Below are positions 6,594 through 8,546 of a DNA stretch of 8,546 bases, one piece after another. The notes beneath the pieces are model-generated. The model worked only from the letters and a program-made list of their open reading frames with translations, did not search any database and had not been told where the DNA came from. Within the stretch, counting starts at the first letter, position 1. Every line of letters starts with the position of its first letter. The position numbers and the translations under genes are program-made. This DNA comes from Methanobacteriota archaeon (lineage in GTDB: Archaea > Thermoplasmatota > Poseidoniia > Poseidoniales > Poseidoniaceae): NCBI GenBank assembly GCA_018662715.1, contig JABJFP010000139.1:1-8546 (forward strand), read 5' to 3'.

Positions 6594-8546
6594 TCTTCTT
6601 CACCCTTGAGAATATTTTTTGGATAAATTCGGCCAAGATGAACCAAGTTGTAATCTGGCTCAGAACTGTCTTCAAGAAGGTCTTCAGCAGAGATTCCAAT
6701 CCCATCAATATTCCATTCGCCATCTGGCTCATAATCATCCAATGCCTCTACGGTTTGGACCTGGGTCGATGATGACTTTCTTCCGACGACTCTGCGGTTC
6801 TTGACCGGCACATCGGATTCAATTGGAGGCAGAGGCTCTCGCTCCGGGTCCAATTCAACCAACCGTTCTTCTAGTGTTCGTAATTCGTCAGCAATATCGA
6901 TCAATGCCTCAATATCAGCATCGACCGCTCGTTGTGCTAATTGTACCATTTGTTCTTCAAGGCGATTGAGTTCAAAAGAAGAATCCAGTGTGTCCTTGGT
7001 TGAGCGGTTCATCCGTGTATCGATTGCGACATCTAAGTCAACCAAGATGTCAGCTGCACGTCCAGCATCACCGTGTCCGATTCGTTCATTGCGTGTGATA
7101 AGATGCCGGTCTCGTTCATTAACATCAAGGACTGATGGTTGTGATGGTGTAATCGATTCCATGATCTCGCTGACTCTTTGGTCAACGACACGGTCTCCCT
7201 TCAAGATGAACTCCTTGCCGTCCCATTCAGGAGGTTGGTAATCATCTTCACCCCATGGCTGAAGTTCCGAATGGAGTTCGATGCCACCTGGTTCCACCGT
7301 AGAATATACTTGGTCGATGGCTTCACTCACCAACGTCGCAGCTAAATCATCAACACGCTGAGTTTCCAGCGTTTGACGTTGGGAATCAATAGAGCGATGT
7401 GTCCCGTTGACGATATCATTGATATCATCGTGCTTGAGTAAAACTTCTCCAGCATCTAAAGCGATAGAAACCTGTTCCAATCTGCCCTCCATAGCCCGCC
7501 ACCCTGAGGGTTCAAGACGGGCCAACCTTGCAAGATGGACGTCGTTTAACAAGAGATTTCGTTGAGCACAACGCCACGAGCCGTAGGCCATTAATGAGGC
7601 GACGGAAGGAACGGTCAGAAGAACTGCGGATGCATTCCTTAGGACTTCTTTCAAGCGTGATGGAGGGAAATCATCGGGATGAGTTCGCCCTCCAGCAACG
7701 ATTTGGACGCCAAGGTTGAGGGCGTGGTCCAGGAGGATACCAAGTTGATGAGCCCACTCAGCATCATGGCCAAATTCATGTACGTCATCAATAACAAGTG
7801 CAGTTGCTCCAGAAAGTGCATCTTGCCATTCGTTTTCAAGACCATTGAGGCCGACTGCGTCTGCTGCACTCAGAGAGAGTACTGCCCCTTCCTGACGGCG
7901 GAGCAGGGCTTGCCCTGTTGCATGGAGGAGATGAGAACAACCGGCATGCACTTCTGAAACGATGACCAGCGGGTTGAGGTGACCGCCTGGTGAGTCAACA
8001 ATGGATTCACAGGCTTGTGTGGCCCTCATGTTTTCATCGGTAACGAACCACTGTCGGAACGTCAAGCGGTCCGACCAAGGCATAGGTTTTGGCCAATCTC
8101 CGCGAATCTCGAGTACGTTGCGGGCGTGAAGTGGATGGTTTTGGTCAACTGGGAGAAGTTCTGATTCCAGAACGACAGATGCACGGCCGCGGTGTTCGTC
8201 AAGAATATGAGACCAAATCGGCCGCCCGTCTTCTTCAACCCCAACCATTCCATCTTCCCCACCCGATGGGCCGTGAGAATCATTGTCACCGAGGCCACTT
8301 CGTCGCAGTTTCTTCAAACGTTCTGCAACATGGTCCGCATAGGTTGAATCGTGGTCGAGAAATGAAGCGGGTTCGCCAACTGACGGGCCGAGGATGCGGT
8401 CTGCGATGAGGTCGTAGGTTGGTCGTTGTGAAACTCCGACGCGTTGGAAGAGGGAAAGACGCCCGTCTTCTACTTCTGACTTGCCTAATAGCGTATTCAG
8501 TTTGGATTGTGCCTTTCGCTTTGGCTTTGGCGATGCTTGTGGAACA
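6590..8546 (-). CDS. DnaA/Hda-family AAA+-like protein with degenerate Walker A (5' end outside window)
   Basis: The frame is open from the window edge to the TGA at 6592-6590 (651 residues visible). The only in-frame alternative start is TTG 8317, so the true start is probably outside. Numbering here is from the edge. An N-terminal basic stretch (SPKPKRKAQSK, 5-15) precedes a region without clear domains. Residues 161-360 then follow the DnaA ATPase pattern: LTFRQWFVTDENMRA (161-175), SPGGHLNPLVIV (185-196), the P-loop position SEVHAGCSHLLHA (197-209), Walker B ALVIDDVHEF (249-258), VAGGRTHPDDFPPSRL (283-298; sensor 1/arginine area) and GWRAMEGRLEQ (348-358, like DnaA xRELEGALN). The expected GxxGxGKTHLL is changed, with Lys replaced by Cys and Thr by Ser, so ATP binding is doubtful. 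No DnaA domain IV (helix-turn-helix) is seen. Instead there is a long acidic tail with a likely helical or coiled segment near 524-566. The YkgJ gene is coupled downstream. DnaA-family ancestry is fairly secure; function is unknown. Confidence 0.72.
   Translation of the reverse strand, partial: VPQASPKPKRKAQSKLNTLLGKSEVEDGRLSLFQRVGVSQRPTYDLIADRILGPSVGEPASFLDHDSTYADHVAERLKKLRRSGLGDNDSHGPSGGEDGMVGVEEDGRPIWSHILDEHRGRASVVLESELLPVDQNHPLHARNVLEIRGDWPKPMPWSDRLTFRQWFVTDENMRATQACESIVDSPGGHLNPLVIVSEVHAGCSHLLHATGQALLRRQEGAVLSLSAADAVGLNGLENEWQDALSGATALVIDDVHEFGHDAEWAHQLGILLDHALNLGVQIVAGGRTHPDDFPPSRLKEVLRNASAVLLTVPSVASLMAYGSWRCAQRNLLLNDVHLARLARLEPSGWRAMEGRLEQVSIALDAGEVLLKHDDINDIVNGTHRSIDSQRQTLETQRVDDLAATLVSEAIDQVYSTVEPGGIELHSELQPWGEDDYQPPEWDGKEFILKGDRVVDQRVSEIMESITPSQPSVLDVNERDRHLITRNERIGHGDAGRAADILVDLDVAIDTRMNRSTKDTLDSSFELNRLEEQMVQLAQRAVDADIEALIDIADELRTLEERLVELDPEREPLPPIESDVPVKNRRVVGRKSSSTQVQTVEALDDYEPDGEWNIDGIGISAEDLLEDSSEPDYNLVHLGRIYPKNILKGEEE

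Noticed and set aside
6801..7241. A 146-codon plus-strand frame rich in Ser and Arg
   Set aside because: It is antisense to the DnaA-like gene; the Ser/Arg bias mirrors the acidic codons of the real strand.
7412..7426. Perfect inverted repeat GATATCA-T-TGATATC
   Set aside because: It lies inside the DnaA-like coding sequence, where it encodes an Asp/Ile-rich stretch (DDINDIVN). No regulatory context supports an operator.
7450..8546. Possible replication origin near the DnaA-like gene
   Set aside because: No DnaA-box cluster, ORB element or AT-rich unwinding region is visible, and the gene itself seems degenerate.

Overview
The window is a compact stretch of about 8.5 kb with moderate GC. 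It holds seven protein-coding genes, two of them cut by the window edges, and no tRNA, rRNA, CRISPR array or recognisable mobile element. No gap between genes exceeds about 100 bases, so there are no long empty stretches. An archaeal host seems most likely, and the gene mix would suit a marine Euryarchaeota (Marine Group II/Poseidoniales-like) genome. Grounds are a TATAAA-type box about 38 nt upstream of the citrate synthase start and tightly packed genes with frequent GTG/TTG starts. The assignment is inference: a Rho-independent-like terminator and a DnaA-family domain would also fit a bacterium.

Layout. (1) Bases 1-399 (+) encode the tail of a protein ending in a low-complexity region with five LPELP-type repeats and two NLDDLF boxes. 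(2) Bases 442-1329 (+) encode a complete PHP-domain phosphoesterase. (3) Bases 3564-1316 (-) form a two-gene operon: a PAP2/AUR1-like membrane phosphatase followed by TatC, whose GTG start overlaps the PAP2 stop by 4 nt. The tatC 3' end overlaps the PHP gene by 14 nt in convergent orientation. (4) Bases 3622-4848 (+) encode a glycerophosphodiester phosphodiesterase, divergent from the PAP2 gene. It appears to carry a one-base deletion inside its catalytic HRG motif, and it has a second HRG/P-loop-like motif at its extreme C-terminus. (5) Bases 6017-4851 (-) encode a citrate synthase with mitochondrial-type motifs and its own TATA box and SD sequence. (6) Bases 8546-6117 (-) hold a second operon: a DnaA-family AAA+-like protein with a degenerate P-loop, then a YkgJ-type cysteine-cluster protein starting in an ATGA overlap. 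This operon ends at a hairpin plus T-tract terminator just before the citrate synthase promoter.

Functionally, the PAP2, GDPD and TatC genes concern membrane lipids and protein export, citrate synthase is central carbon metabolism, and PHP is probably nucleotide or RNA end processing. The most unusual item is the DnaA-like protein, which keeps the DnaA family pattern around a Walker B IDD but has lost the Walker A lysine and shows no DnaA-type DNA-binding domain in the visible part.
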